Assembly (NCBI GenBank): GCA_015489555.1
Contig: WFZN01000051.1
Coordinates: 1 to 17,649 of the forward strand
Reading direction: 5' to 3'
DNA: 17,649 bases
Source of the DNA: Candidatus Dojkabacteria bacterium
Lineage (GTDB): Bacteria; Patescibacteriota; Dojkabacteria; GCA-002793355
How positions within the stretch are numbered: the stretch's first letter is position 1; each line of letters begins with the position of its first letter. The notes under the pieces were generated by a model. That model saw only the letters and a list, made by a program, of their open reading frames with translations. It did not search any database and was not told where the DNA came from. Of this stretch, positions 1-6,724 are shown in pieces. Both the position numbers and the translations under genes were made by a program.

Positions 1-578
1 CCAAGTTCTTCTGATATTTTACTTAACACCTTATACTGCCCTACGTCTGGGGAGACAAGTACGACCTCACTGTTAGGATGCACTTTCTTTAAACTTTTGA
101 GTACTTTTTCTATAAAAACCTTTGGTGAGATTACTCTAACGGGTTTATCTATGTAACCTTCTAATGCATCTGGATGTGGATGAATAGTTATAAGCTCGCT
201 TATGTAAGGTTCTATAACCTTTAAAAAAGTACGTAAACTTAGGGGTTCCCCTCTGTTAAAAATTTTGTCTTGCCGCATATACGGTAGGTACGGTAAGATT
301 ACACTAACATTATTTATTCCGTGTCGATTGGCAGTATCTAGAAATAATACTGTCTCCCATATATTGTTATGCAGAGTTTGAGGAGTAAACGACTGTATAA
401 AGTAAATCTTTTCCGACAAAGGAGCGTCTAACAGCCCCTGAGGCAATTTTATAAAAACCTCACCATCTGGAAAAGTGGTGGCCTCTAAATTTAAAACCGT
501 TACATTTGGGGCGTATTTCTTAAAATCGTAGTGTTTTGCACCAGAGCCTAAAACTAGTACAACTTCCTCCCCTCCCAT
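1..578 (-). CDS. prs: Ribose-phosphate pyrophosphokinase, N-terminal part (runs off the left edge)
   Basis: Makes PRPP from ribose 5-phosphate and ATP in the cytoplasm, feeding nucleotide, His and Trp synthesis. About 192 codons are visible from the ATG at 576-578; the rest (the family is near 310 aa) lies beyond base 1. Reading the complement shows family landmarks in order: FPDGE near residue 37, the ATP/ribose-5-phosphate loop YLPYMRQDKIFNRGEPLS near residues 95-112, the metal-ligand His region ITIHPHPDA, and VLVSPDVG before the edge. The start is supported by a TATAAT ending 5 nt upstream and by the normal position of these motifs relative to the N-terminus. It is divergent from the downstream exporter, with repeat element A in between. 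No internal stop or frameshift is visible. Family assignment is confident; completeness cannot be judged. Confidence 0.93.
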   Translation of the reverse strand, partial: MGGEEVVLVLGSGAKHYDFKKYAPNVTVLNLEATTFPDGEVFIKLPQGLLDAPLSEKIYFIQSFTPQTLHNNIWETVLFLDTANRHGINNVSVILPYLPYMRQDKIFNRGEPLSLRTFLKVIEPYISELITIHPHPDALEGYIDKPVRVISPKVFIEKVLKSLKKVHPNSEVVLVSPDVGQYKVLSKISEEL

Positions 579-583
579 AAGAA

Positions 584-589
584 ATTATA
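584..589 (-). promoter_or_regulatory. -10 box of prs, leaderless spacing
   Basis: TATAAT on the minus strand, separated by 5 nt (TTCTT) from the prs ATG. There is no purine-rich ribosome binding site between them. The spacing puts the predicted transcript start at or within a base or two of the start codon. Confidence 0.6.
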
Positions 590-650
590 AAACAGTTTAT
601 CCAAAAACGAGTTAAGATACCCGATCTAGCCTTACAAAATGCCTCCACTA

Positions 651-771
651 TGCACGGGGGCGTGGGGCGAAACTGCAAGGTCTAGGGGCTCCTGCCTACA
701 GCACTATTAAAACAATATAAAAACCCTACCCCCGCGGCCGCTAAAGCCCGTTTCGCCCCACGCCCCGTACA
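651..771. repeat. Intergenic inverted-repeat element, copy A
   Basis: The left arm (651-673) and right arm (750-771) are inverted repeats sharing the core GGGCGTGGGGCGAAAC. An outer extension (TGCAC/GTACA) also pairs apart from one mismatch and one bulged G. The interior is homologous to copy B in the same orientation: both have GCCTAC, a TTAAAAC stretch, CCCTAC, and the long block CCGCTAAAGCCCGTTTCGCC next to the right arm. It lies between the divergent prs and MFS starts and ends 26 bp before the MFS -10 region. It has no coding potential and no transposase. Confidence 0.85.
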
Positions 772-797
772 CCTATGCCCAAGACCTTACTTCATGG

Positions 798-806
798 TGC
801 TATAAT
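798..806 (+). promoter_or_regulatory. Extended -10 promoter of the MFS gene
   Basis: TGCTATAAT, a perfect extended -10, ends 7 nt before the ATG at 814. It lies inside the longer frame that opens at 775, so it argues that 814 rather than 775 is the start and that the mRNA is leaderless. No convincing -35 is seen, as is usual for extended -10 promoters. Confidence 0.55.
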
Positions 807-813
807 ACTTTCT

Positions 814-2301
814 ATGTTAGCGCTTATTCCCATTTTAACCTCAATTTTTCTTATTGTACTTGATGGAACCCTAATGAACGTTGTAATGCGCGATGTTGCA
901 GTTGATCTTGGTATATCAATTCTTAAAATACAGGATCTTATTGTGCTCTACTCCCTTATAACCGGGGCACTTGTACTTATTGGAGGTAAGCTATCTGACA
1001 TAATTGGTAGAAAATGTCTCTTTATAGCAGGGGCAACTCTCTTTCTAATAGGTAGCTTTTTAGCAGCAACAAGTAAAACATATAATCATCTACTACTTGG
1101 ATGGAGCATTCTTGAAGGGATTGGAGCAGCTCTTATGATGCCAGCTTCCTCTGCTCTTATTCTTGAAATATTTGATAAGAAACAACTTAAGCTTGCATAC
1201 GCCTTATGGGGTGCAACAGCATCTGTGGCGGCAAGTTTTGGCCCTCTAATAGGCGGCACTATAGCAACCTACTATTCATGGCGCACTGCATTTTTGTTGC
1301 AGGTATTTGTTGGAATAATCCTGGTTATAACTTCATACTTATTTATAAAAACCTCAGAAAAACTAGACGCTAAAGCGCTTATAAATACACTAAAGGGATT
1401 TGACTTTAAAGGAGCGTTTTTATCATTTATAGGGTTACTTACCCTAATTTATGGACTACTTAAAACCCGCGACTGGGGCTGGGTTGTTGCAAAACAGGCA
1501 AACCACGCGATTTGGGGTGTATCCCCCGCATTAATCTTAATTACTGTAGGAATAGCTTTACTTACGGCATTTGTGCTCATAGAGAAACGTACCCAGAATG
1601 CGCTAATCTCTATAAATACATTAATCAATCCAAAACTACTTGTCTGGTTATTTATATTGCTTGCTATAAACTCACTGCAGGGTGGAGTGTTTTTTGTATT
1701 TCCTATAATACTTCAGATAGGGCTACGTTTGTCTGCTATCAAGACCGGTCTATACTTTATGCCATTTACCATTAGCGTATTGATCGCATCTATGATAAGT
1801 TCAAAAATACACCTAGAAGACGCAAAAATCATATTGTTGGGTATACTGGTTTTATTAATAGGAGACGCTTATTTTGCCGTAAACCAGAACGCTTTCATAG
1901 ATTCCAACCTGCTGTTTATAGGCTTTTTAATAATGGGCTTTGGTATGGGCCTTATTATGGCTCGGCTTACACACGCTATTATGACATCTGTAGCGCCTAA
2001 AGCTGCTGGCGAAGTATCCGGAATAAACTCTGCCCTACGTAGGGTTGCTGCCTCGTTTGGCACAGCCTTGTTTGGGTCTTTATTCTTTAATAGACTTTCT
2101 AGCATTACCCCTATTAAAGCTATGGCAGGCACTCACTCTGGTACAAAGCTACCCAAAGTAGTGCAAAATGCAATTTTGAACGCACTAGCTCATAGTGGGC
2201 AATATACATTCAAATGGGCTGTTTTGTGGATATTAATATTATTATTCGCTCTTGGATTTTACATCTACAAATACAATGGATACTCTAAGGCTAAACAATA
2301 G
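814..2301 (+). CDS. MFS transporter, DHA2 (EmrB/QacA-like) drug:H+ antiporter family
   Basis: Predicted inner-membrane exporter of 495 aa, probably proton-driven and with about 14 membrane helices (length and motifs fit the DHA2 branch). Motif D1 is in helix 1 (FLIVLDGTLMNVV, Asp17). Motif A, GGKLSDIIGRK, is near residues 57-67. Motif C, the antiporter signature GPLIGGT, is near 143-149, followed by SWR. GINSALRRVAASFGTALFG in the C-terminal half is also typical. The substrate cannot be read from sequence. I start at ATG 814 because an extended -10 ends 7 nt upstream. The frame is open to an ATG at 775 (508 aa), but that start abuts the repeat element, has no ribosome binding site and would over-lengthen helix 1. 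The stop is TAG. It is convergent with the 364-aa surface gene and lies alone on the plus strand here. Confidence 0.87.
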   Translation: MLALIPILTSIFLIVLDGTLMNVVMRDVAVDLGISILKIQDLIVLYSLITGALVLIGGKLSDIIGRKCLFIAGATLFLIGSFLAATSKTYNHLLLGWSILEGIGAALMMPASSALILEIFDKKQLKLAYALWGATASVAASFGPLIGGTIATYYSWRTAFLLQVFVGIILVITSYLFIKTSEKLDAKALINTLKGFDFKGAFLSFIGLLTLIYGLLKTRDWGWVVAKQANHAIWGVSPALILITVGIALLTAFVLIEKRTQNALISINTLINPKLLVWLFILLAINSLQGGVFFVFPIILQIGLRLSAIKTGLYFMPFTISVLIASMISSKIHLEDAKIILLGILVLLIGDAYFAVNQNAFIDSNLLFIGFLIMGFGMGLIMARLTHAIMTSVAPKAAGEVSGINSALRRVAASFGTALFGSLFFNRLSSITPIKAMAGTHSGTKLPKVVQNAILNALAHSGQYTFKWAVLWILILLFALGFYIYKYNGYSKAKQ

Positions 2302-2417
2302 AGGAATAATTCTAGGTTTTGTGAACCCCCAATCTATAACTTGTATTTACAGAGGAAGTTAGGTAGTACAAAAGCTTATACCAGACACAACAAACCGCTA
2401 CAGGTAACCGACTACTC

Positions 2418-3512
2418 CTACTTAGTCTGCATACTTTTAGAGATTACAAACTGACTAATCTGGCCATAGTAGTACTCATACACTGCCCCTAGTATAAGCA
2501 ACGTTACAAGAGCTGTAAACCACAGACTTGTACCCACCCCTGTCTCTGGTGGCGTTGGAGTAATTGTAGTTACACTTGGCTCAGGCAGTGTAGGCGTTGC
2601 CGTTGGGGTAAAGGTTAGAGTAGGTGTAACTGTTGGTGTTGCTGTAGGCGTGACAGAAGGAGTCGGAGTGATTGTCGGTGTTGGGGTCGGAGTCGGCGTT
2701 GGAGTTGGAGAAGGTGGCTCTCCTGCAGCAGGCGGATTAAAACACTCTGCTGGGGGTCCTTGTTTTAAGTTATCTATTGTGGCAGAGGTACATACATTAC
2801 TCTGATCCACCCCCGCACACTGTCCACAAATAGTGTAATCATTGGGTAAACATTTACGACTGGTATCAAAACACCACCACTTGCCATATTCAAGCCTTGG
2901 ACCCCATGTAAATGGTGCAGGGCACTGTACATCAGGCCCTCTTACCTGTATTCCCCAATTCCCTGCAAGTACGCATTTATTTGTATCCGCAGGATTTCTA
3001 CAAACAGGATTGTTTCCAACACAGGTACAAGCGCCTGTATTACCGTAGTTGTAAGGGGTGCAGTAGTTAGTACCACCGCCTCCACCACCTTCATCTTCAC
3101 CTCCACCACCTTCTCCATTATCACACTCTAGGCCCTCCTTCCTACACAGAGATGGACATTCACAATTATCCTCCCCCACATCTATCCATACTGCATAAGT
3201 ATAAATAGTTTCATCAGTATCGCATTTATTATTTCCGTTAGTATCATAACACCACTCAGTACATCTTCTCACACAATCACCCACTGCATAACAGGCATAT
3301 TCTCCCAAAGACTTACACACTCTTTTACGCTGCTTAACCGCCTCCTCTTTTACCGGCACTGGCCTTCTTACCCAATATATACCACCGATTAGGGCTAATA
3401 AAAGTATCAAAACACCTACAATCAGTAATGCTTTGTTATTTAAAAATCCGCCTCCTTTGCGCACAAAGGTAAAGTTCCCAGCCCCAACACTGGTCTTTTT
3501 ATCTTTAGCCAT
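2418..3512 (-). CDS. Cys-rich surface protein with Pro/Thr stalk and PPETG C-terminal anchor
   Basis: No known family recognised as a whole (364 aa). Seen in order: a basic N-terminus, one membrane helix (about residues 28-48), a Cys-rich outer region (about 66-257), and a calcium-loop-like segment DTNGNNKCDTDE at 90-101, as in dockerin or thrombospondin type 3 repeats. Then come a Gly/Glu linker (132-147), a Pro-Thr stalk (266-321), PPETG at 321-325, a hydrophobic segment (about 328-345), EYYYG at 346-350 and a short tail. PPxTG plus a helix resembles a variant sortase signal, but no sortase is present and the tail is only weakly basic. The same C-terminal plan recurs in the 508-aa protein at 6725-8251, so I infer they are related surface-displayed proteins, tethered to or exported across the membrane. 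Many Cys suggest disulfides. The start ATG has an extended -10 ending 5 nt upstream; the stop is TAG. Confidence 0.8.
   Translation of the reverse strand: MAKDKKTSVGAGNFTFVRKGGGFLNNKALLIVGVLILLLALIGGIYWVRRPVPVKEEAVKQRKRVCKSLGEYACYAVGDCVRRCTEWCYDTNGNNKCDTDETIYTYAVWIDVGEDNCECPSLCRKEGLECDNGEGGGGEDEGGGGGGTNYCTPYNYGNTGACTCVGNNPVCRNPADTNKCVLAGNWGIQVRGPDVQCPAPFTWGPRLEYGKWWCFDTSRKCLPNDYTICGQCAGVDQSNVCTSATIDNLKQGPPAECFNPPAAGEPPSPTPTPTPTPTPTITPTPSVTPTATPTVTPTLTFTPTATPTLPEPSVTTITPTPPETGVGTSLWFTALVTLLILGAVYEYYYGQISQFVISKSMQTK
2550..2717 (-). repeat. Pro-Thr-coding low-complexity tract
   Basis: A degenerate 6-bp repeat (plus strand GGTGTT/GGAGTC/GGCGTT-like units) encodes the PT/TPT stalk of the 364-aa protein. 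The longest regular run encodes about six consecutive PT pairs. Such tracts can change length by slippage, which would change stalk length in-frame in steps of PT. Confidence 0.75.
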
Positions 3513-3517
3513 ACTTT

Positions 3518-3526
3518 AGTGTAACA
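3518..3526 (-). promoter_or_regulatory. Extended -10 promoter of the 364-aa surface gene
   Basis: TGTTACACT on the minus strand ends 5 nt (AAAGT) before the ATG at 3512. There is no Shine-Dalgarno, so the transcript is predicted to be leaderless. Confidence 0.5.
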
Positions 3527-3553
3527 TAAAACTGCCAGAAACGCATCCTAATA

Positions 3554-3578
3554 ACGAAAACAAAACAACCAACTTGGT
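3554..3578 (-). terminator. Weak candidate terminator after the 81-aa gene
   Basis: On the minus strand a short hairpin, ACCAAGTTGGT (4-5 bp stem), is followed by T-rich sequence (TGTTTTGTTTTCG) just past the TAG of the 81-aa gene. The stem is short and AT-rich, so this is only a suggestion. Confidence 0.25.
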
Positions 3579-3585
3579 CAAGAGA

Positions 3586-3831
3586 CTATTTTTTACTTTT
3601 TCTAGAACCTTTCTTAACAGTACGATTACCCCTAGCCTTAAACGACTTTTCTAATTCCTTAATCTTTTTTTCTAGCTCCTTTATTTTAGTAACTAGTTTC
3701 TTATCACTGTCTGCTTGTAACAATTTTACATACTCCTCTATCTTTAAACGCACTAATTCCTTAATAGGATTATAAAGATCCCACAAAAGGCTAAACAAAA
3801 ATAGTGCTATTACAAATAGTATAAGTTGCAT
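3586..3831 (-). CDS. Small membrane-anchored coiled-coil protein, unknown function
   Basis: Not recognised (81 aa). An N-terminal hydrophobic helix (about residues 2-20) is followed by a charged amphipathic stretch (about 24-64) with heptad-like KIKELEKKIKELEKSF, then a strongly basic Arg/Lys tail (66-81). The layout suggests a single-pass protein with a cytoplasmic coiled coil and basic tail. It resembles small division or envelope helper proteins in shape only; I do not assign it to FtsL/FtsB or any other family. It sits in the minus-strand surface/cell-wall block between the SpoIID protein and the 364-aa surface protein, and has its own extended -10 with repeat element C directly upstream. 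The stop is TAG. Good coding character and a clear promoter make it likely to be real. Confidence 0.7.
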   Translation of the reverse strand: MQLILFVIALFLFSLLWDLYNPIKELVRLKIEEYVKLLQADSDKKLVTKIKELEKKIKELEKSFKARGNRTVKKGSRKSKK

Positions 3832-3836
3832 TGAGT

Positions 3837-3845
3837 ATTATAACA
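3837..3845 (-). promoter_or_regulatory. Extended -10 promoter of the 81-aa gene
   Basis: A perfect TGTTATAAT on the minus strand ends 5 nt (ACTCA) before the ATG at 3831. No ribosome binding site is present. Repeat element C begins about 20 bp further upstream. Confidence 0.65.
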
Positions 3846-3865
3846 TGTTACCCTACTCTTCTTAT

Positions 3866-3975
3866 GGTGTGAGGCGAAACAACCTTTCATACTTTTTGTA
3901 TACGATATTCATACGGACTTTAAATGTTAACTGATATGAATACCCCCCTAAAATCTGACATTTCGCTCCACGGCC
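3866..3975. repeat. Intergenic inverted-repeat element, copy C (degenerate)
   Basis: The left arm GGTGTGAGGCGAAAC (3866-3880) pairs with the right arm ending TTTCGCTCCACGGCC (3961-3975), with a few mismatches. Both resemble the arms of copies A and B, and the overall length (110 bp) matches. The interior is unlike A and B and carries its own smaller inverted repeat, TATTCATA ... TATGAATA. It lies between the stop of the SpoIID gene and the promoter of the 81-aa gene. Confidence 0.65.
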
Positions 3976-4060
3976 TTTAAACCCCTTTATACTTTCACAG
4001 CCTCTCAAACTTTTTACCAAAACAGGACGTAAACCAAAGCAGCTTTTACAGAAATGTACG

Positions 4061-6379
4061 CTATCTTATCAAATCTACATACTCGCCGCTTGCACCGTTT
4101 ACTTCAGCAACCACATTACCATCTTTATCAACCACCTCAAATATATGCTTCGCCATTACTGTAGTGATTCTCGAGCCAACGCTGGTAAGCCCAACTCGAA
4201 TATACGGCCCGCTCCTCCAGGCATTCGAGCTTTGTGCATCGACCATATCTTTTAGACTAACCCCAGAATAGTAATGGCTCAAAATCTCCACATAATTTTG
4301 CCCTTTAATGGCCCTGCCATTCGCACCATATTGGCTTAAACCTACCCTATGCCCATAACTTTGAGAATAAACATAATATACTCCGTTCCGCTTCTGGATA
4401 TCAAAAAGCGCAAAACTTGACCCTCTTATACGATTGTGTCCGGGCGAACGGATATTGTACGCCATCTTAAAATATTGCGCGGGGAGGTCAATCGTCACTC
4501 TCTGACCATTTTTTGTTATACCTACAATTCGCAAAGTCTTAGCATATTTAGCATCCCGCCCTATTCTACTACAATATGCATCACTAGTATGACTTGTACT
4601 CCTATTAACATAAGGGTCCACATTCCACCTGACATTAACTGGAACACAGATACTATTATCGTCATAAATGACAGTAACACTCTCTATAGTAGATATCCTT
4701 GCCTCCAATGCAGCACTCCCTAACACGTCTCTGAGTTGCTGAGCATCGTATTGCGAAGCCGAACAACGCGTATTAAAGCTTTTACAACTCCTTACAGCGC
4801 AACATGCCACTCGATTCTGCGCCGTTTTTCCCCCACCATTTCGGTGCAAGTAAATAGCGGTGTTGACTATATCAAAAAACTCATCGTCTTTTATCGCGAC
4901 TTCTCCTAAGACGATATAGTCACTCCTACTCTTACCTGGCCTATCCCACCCTATGTACTCGTAAGAATGCCAAACGTTATCAACAGGATCAAAATACCGA
5001 TCACTCTTAGCTTGAGCATAACTCCTAGGCCCAAACCATACTTCATCACTAGACAAGGTATGACCTCCAGAAATACTATGATAATAGGCTACTATAGGTG
5101 AACCATTACTGACCAAAATCTCGCCACGTGTAGTATCTACTGCACTCTTCCATCTACTTCCAGATACGGAAAGTATTTTATAGGCCCCGACATAATTCTG
5201 ATCCGCAACACTGTCAAATATATCGTAAATCCCATTTTTCCTTGGATGCAAAACCTTATAATAGGCGTATGTACGAGCCGCCACAGCCTGTGCCTTTAAA
5301 GCCTCCATATGCCAACTAGAAGGCATCTCCCCTAATCCATAAAGATAAATCTCTAAAGGTAGCTTGTTGATAACATATACATCTGCATCTTTCCTAAAAA
5401 TAAGCTGACCATAATACGCCACATATGAATTCAATCCTTTCTTAACCTCCCAGTATTTCGTAGCGTCAAAACCTACCGCCCTTTGTTTAAACCTCAAAAC
5501 TACTGGCCACCTGACATAGAAAACCTTTGCCTCCTCACTCGGGTTAGCCGGATGGATTACTACTTCATAATTAGGCTCACTACCCTCTATACTAGCAGGA
5601 CCACTCGTACCTACACTATTATTACCGCCACTTATACCTATATCATCTTGGTTATCTGAGCTAAACTTCGCTGCAATAATCCTCTGGGCTTTTTCACTTA
5701 GTGCTTTTATCTCCCCCATAAGTTGAGCTTTTACTTTACTCTTCTGCCTAGCAAGCGCTTGTAACCTTCTATACTCTGCCTCAACTTCGACAATTTTTTT
5801 GCGAAGGTCAAGAACTTCCTCTTGTATCTGGGCTTTTTTGACCTTTAAATCATTTTTATAAGCCTCAAGCTGGGCTATTTCGTGTTGCAAACTCTCAATT
5901 TGCCGGGTTGCAGACTGATTATATGCGGTAATATAAGTTAATCTATCCATAAGCTCGTTAACAGAGTCAGCCCCAAACAAAAATACTACTCCTCCCTGTG
6001 TGCTCATGTAAAATACTGTTTGCTTTACTAACAATTGCTGCTGCTTATCGTCAATTTGTTTTTTTCTTGCATCAATTTCAGCGTTTGTTTGTTTATAATC
6101 TGTTTCTACCTGCTTAGAAAGTTTGATAAGCTCCTCTTCTTTTTTACGCAATAAAGAGAGCTTGCTGCCAATACCTCGCTTTGATGCTAGTATACTGTTA
6201 AGCTCATTTTTTATGGATTCTAATTTCTCTTTTTTCTCATCTATTTGCTTGTAAATATTATCAAGTTCGTCTGCTTTTACATAAATTCTAGAATCTTTTA
6301 AAAAGGAAACGCCAAAGATAGTAAATAACCCTAAAAGCGCAGCGGCTAACGAAACCTTTAGGGTAGCAAGTCTTGCCAT
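4061..6379 (-). CDS. PcsB/CwlO-like coiled coil fused to a SpoIID peptidoglycan lytic transglycosylase domain
   Basis: Predicted exported cell-wall enzyme of 772 aa. Residues 1-28 are a signal peptide or anchor. Residues about 36-240 are a long coiled coil with the hinge seen in PcsB/CwlO/EnvC-type proteins (FYMSTQGGVVFLFGADSVNE near 123-142). A low-complexity linker follows (241-270). The SpoIID domain spans about 285-712: LPLEIYLYGLGEMPSSW with likely catalytic Glu351, ALKAQAVAARTYAYYK, and GHRVGLSQYGANGRA at 676-690. SpoIID cleaves glycan strands lacking stem peptides in Bacillus. Odd features are a Cys cluster inside the domain (526, 527, 532, 539, 578, 603), giving an unusually long catalytic region, and a C-terminal beta-rich domain (722-772). 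By analogy the coiled coil would control hydrolase activity at division, which is inference. A leaderless promoter lies 7 nt upstream; the stop is TAG. Confidence 0.85.
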   Translation of the reverse strand: MARLATLKVSLAAALLGLFTIFGVSFLKDSRIYVKADELDNIYKQIDEKKEKLESIKNELNSILASKRGIGSKLSLLRKKEEELIKLSKQVETDYKQTNAEIDARKKQIDDKQQQLLVKQTVFYMSTQGGVVFLFGADSVNELMDRLTYITAYNQSATRQIESLQHEIAQLEAYKNDLKVKKAQIQEEVLDLRKKIVEVEAEYRRLQALARQKSKVKAQLMGEIKALSEKAQRIIAAKFSSDNQDDIGISGGNNSVGTSGPASIEGSEPNYEVVIHPANPSEEAKVFYVRWPVVLRFKQRAVGFDATKYWEVKKGLNSYVAYYGQLIFRKDADVYVINKLPLEIYLYGLGEMPSSWHMEALKAQAVAARTYAYYKVLHPRKNGIYDIFDSVADQNYVGAYKILSVSGSRWKSAVDTTRGEILVSNGSPIVAYYHSISGGHTLSSDEVWFGPRSYAQAKSDRYFDPVDNVWHSYEYIGWDRPGKSRSDYIVLGEVAIKDDEFFDIVNTAIYLHRNGGGKTAQNRVACCAVRSCKSFNTRCSASQYDAQQLRDVLGSAALEARISTIESVTVIYDDNSICVPVNVRWNVDPYVNRSTSHTSDAYCSRIGRDAKYAKTLRIVGITKNGQRVTIDLPAQYFKMAYNIRSPGHNRIRGSSFALFDIQKRNGVYYVYSQSYGHRVGLSQYGANGRAIKGQNYVEILSHYYSGVSLKDMVDAQSSNAWRSGPYIRVGLTSVGSRITTVMAKHIFEVVDKDGNVVAEVNGASGEYVDLIR

Positions 6380-6386
6380 AATATCT

Positions 6387-6392
6387 ATTATA
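6387..6392 (-). promoter_or_regulatory. -10 box of the SpoIID-domain gene
   Basis: TATAAT on the minus strand ends 7 nt (AGATATT) before the ATG at 6379. No Shine-Dalgarno is present. Confidence 0.55.
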
Positions 6393-6469
6393 AACTAGTT
6401 TGTTACAGGTAAGTTCTTTGCTAAAGAACATTCTGTACTTTGTTTTCAGGCGCAGTCACAGTTGGAATT

Positions 6470-6575
6470 GGGCGTGGGGCGAAACGACGAAGCCGAAAGT
6501 CTCGCCTACGATACCATTTAAAACGGTATAACGCCCTACTACCGCAACCGCTAAAGCCCGTTTCGCCCCACGCCC
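6470..6575. repeat. Intergenic inverted-repeat element, copy B
   Basis: A perfect 16-bp inverted repeat, GGGCGTGGGGCGAAAC at 6470-6485 with its complement at 6560-6575; total 106 bp. The centre carries a second near-palindrome, ATACCATTTAAAACGGTAT (6511-6529). The interior aligns along its length with copy A in the same orientation. Here the element is upstream of a minus-strand gene, whereas copy A is upstream of a plus-strand gene, so element orientation is not tied to gene direction. Confidence 0.85.
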
Positions 6576-6724
6576 CCCGATATAAACGCTTTTTTCCGCC
6601 ACTAACAAAAACAAATTGCCTTGCTAAGACAAATATAACAAGACAATACAACAACACATTAGCCCCAAACCAAAAATCTACACAGAATAGCCAAAGTAAG
6701 AATACCCCAATCTTTGATACAAGT

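Larger units (their letters stand above)
6380..6724. other. 345-bp gene-free gap holding repeat element B
   Basis: Between the stop of the 508-aa gene and the start of the SpoIID gene. It holds the SpoIID promoter (6387-6392), about 75 bp without clear signal, repeat element B (6470-6575), and about 150 bp of AT-rich sequence (6576-6724). An open frame crosses it on the minus strand (6421-6756), but it runs through the repeat and is judged doubtful. Confidence 0.6.

Noticed and set aside
2302..2417. Hairpin GGTTTTGTGAACC between the convergent MFS and 364-aa genes as a terminator
   Set aside because: The stem is only 4-5 bp and no T-run follows on either strand.
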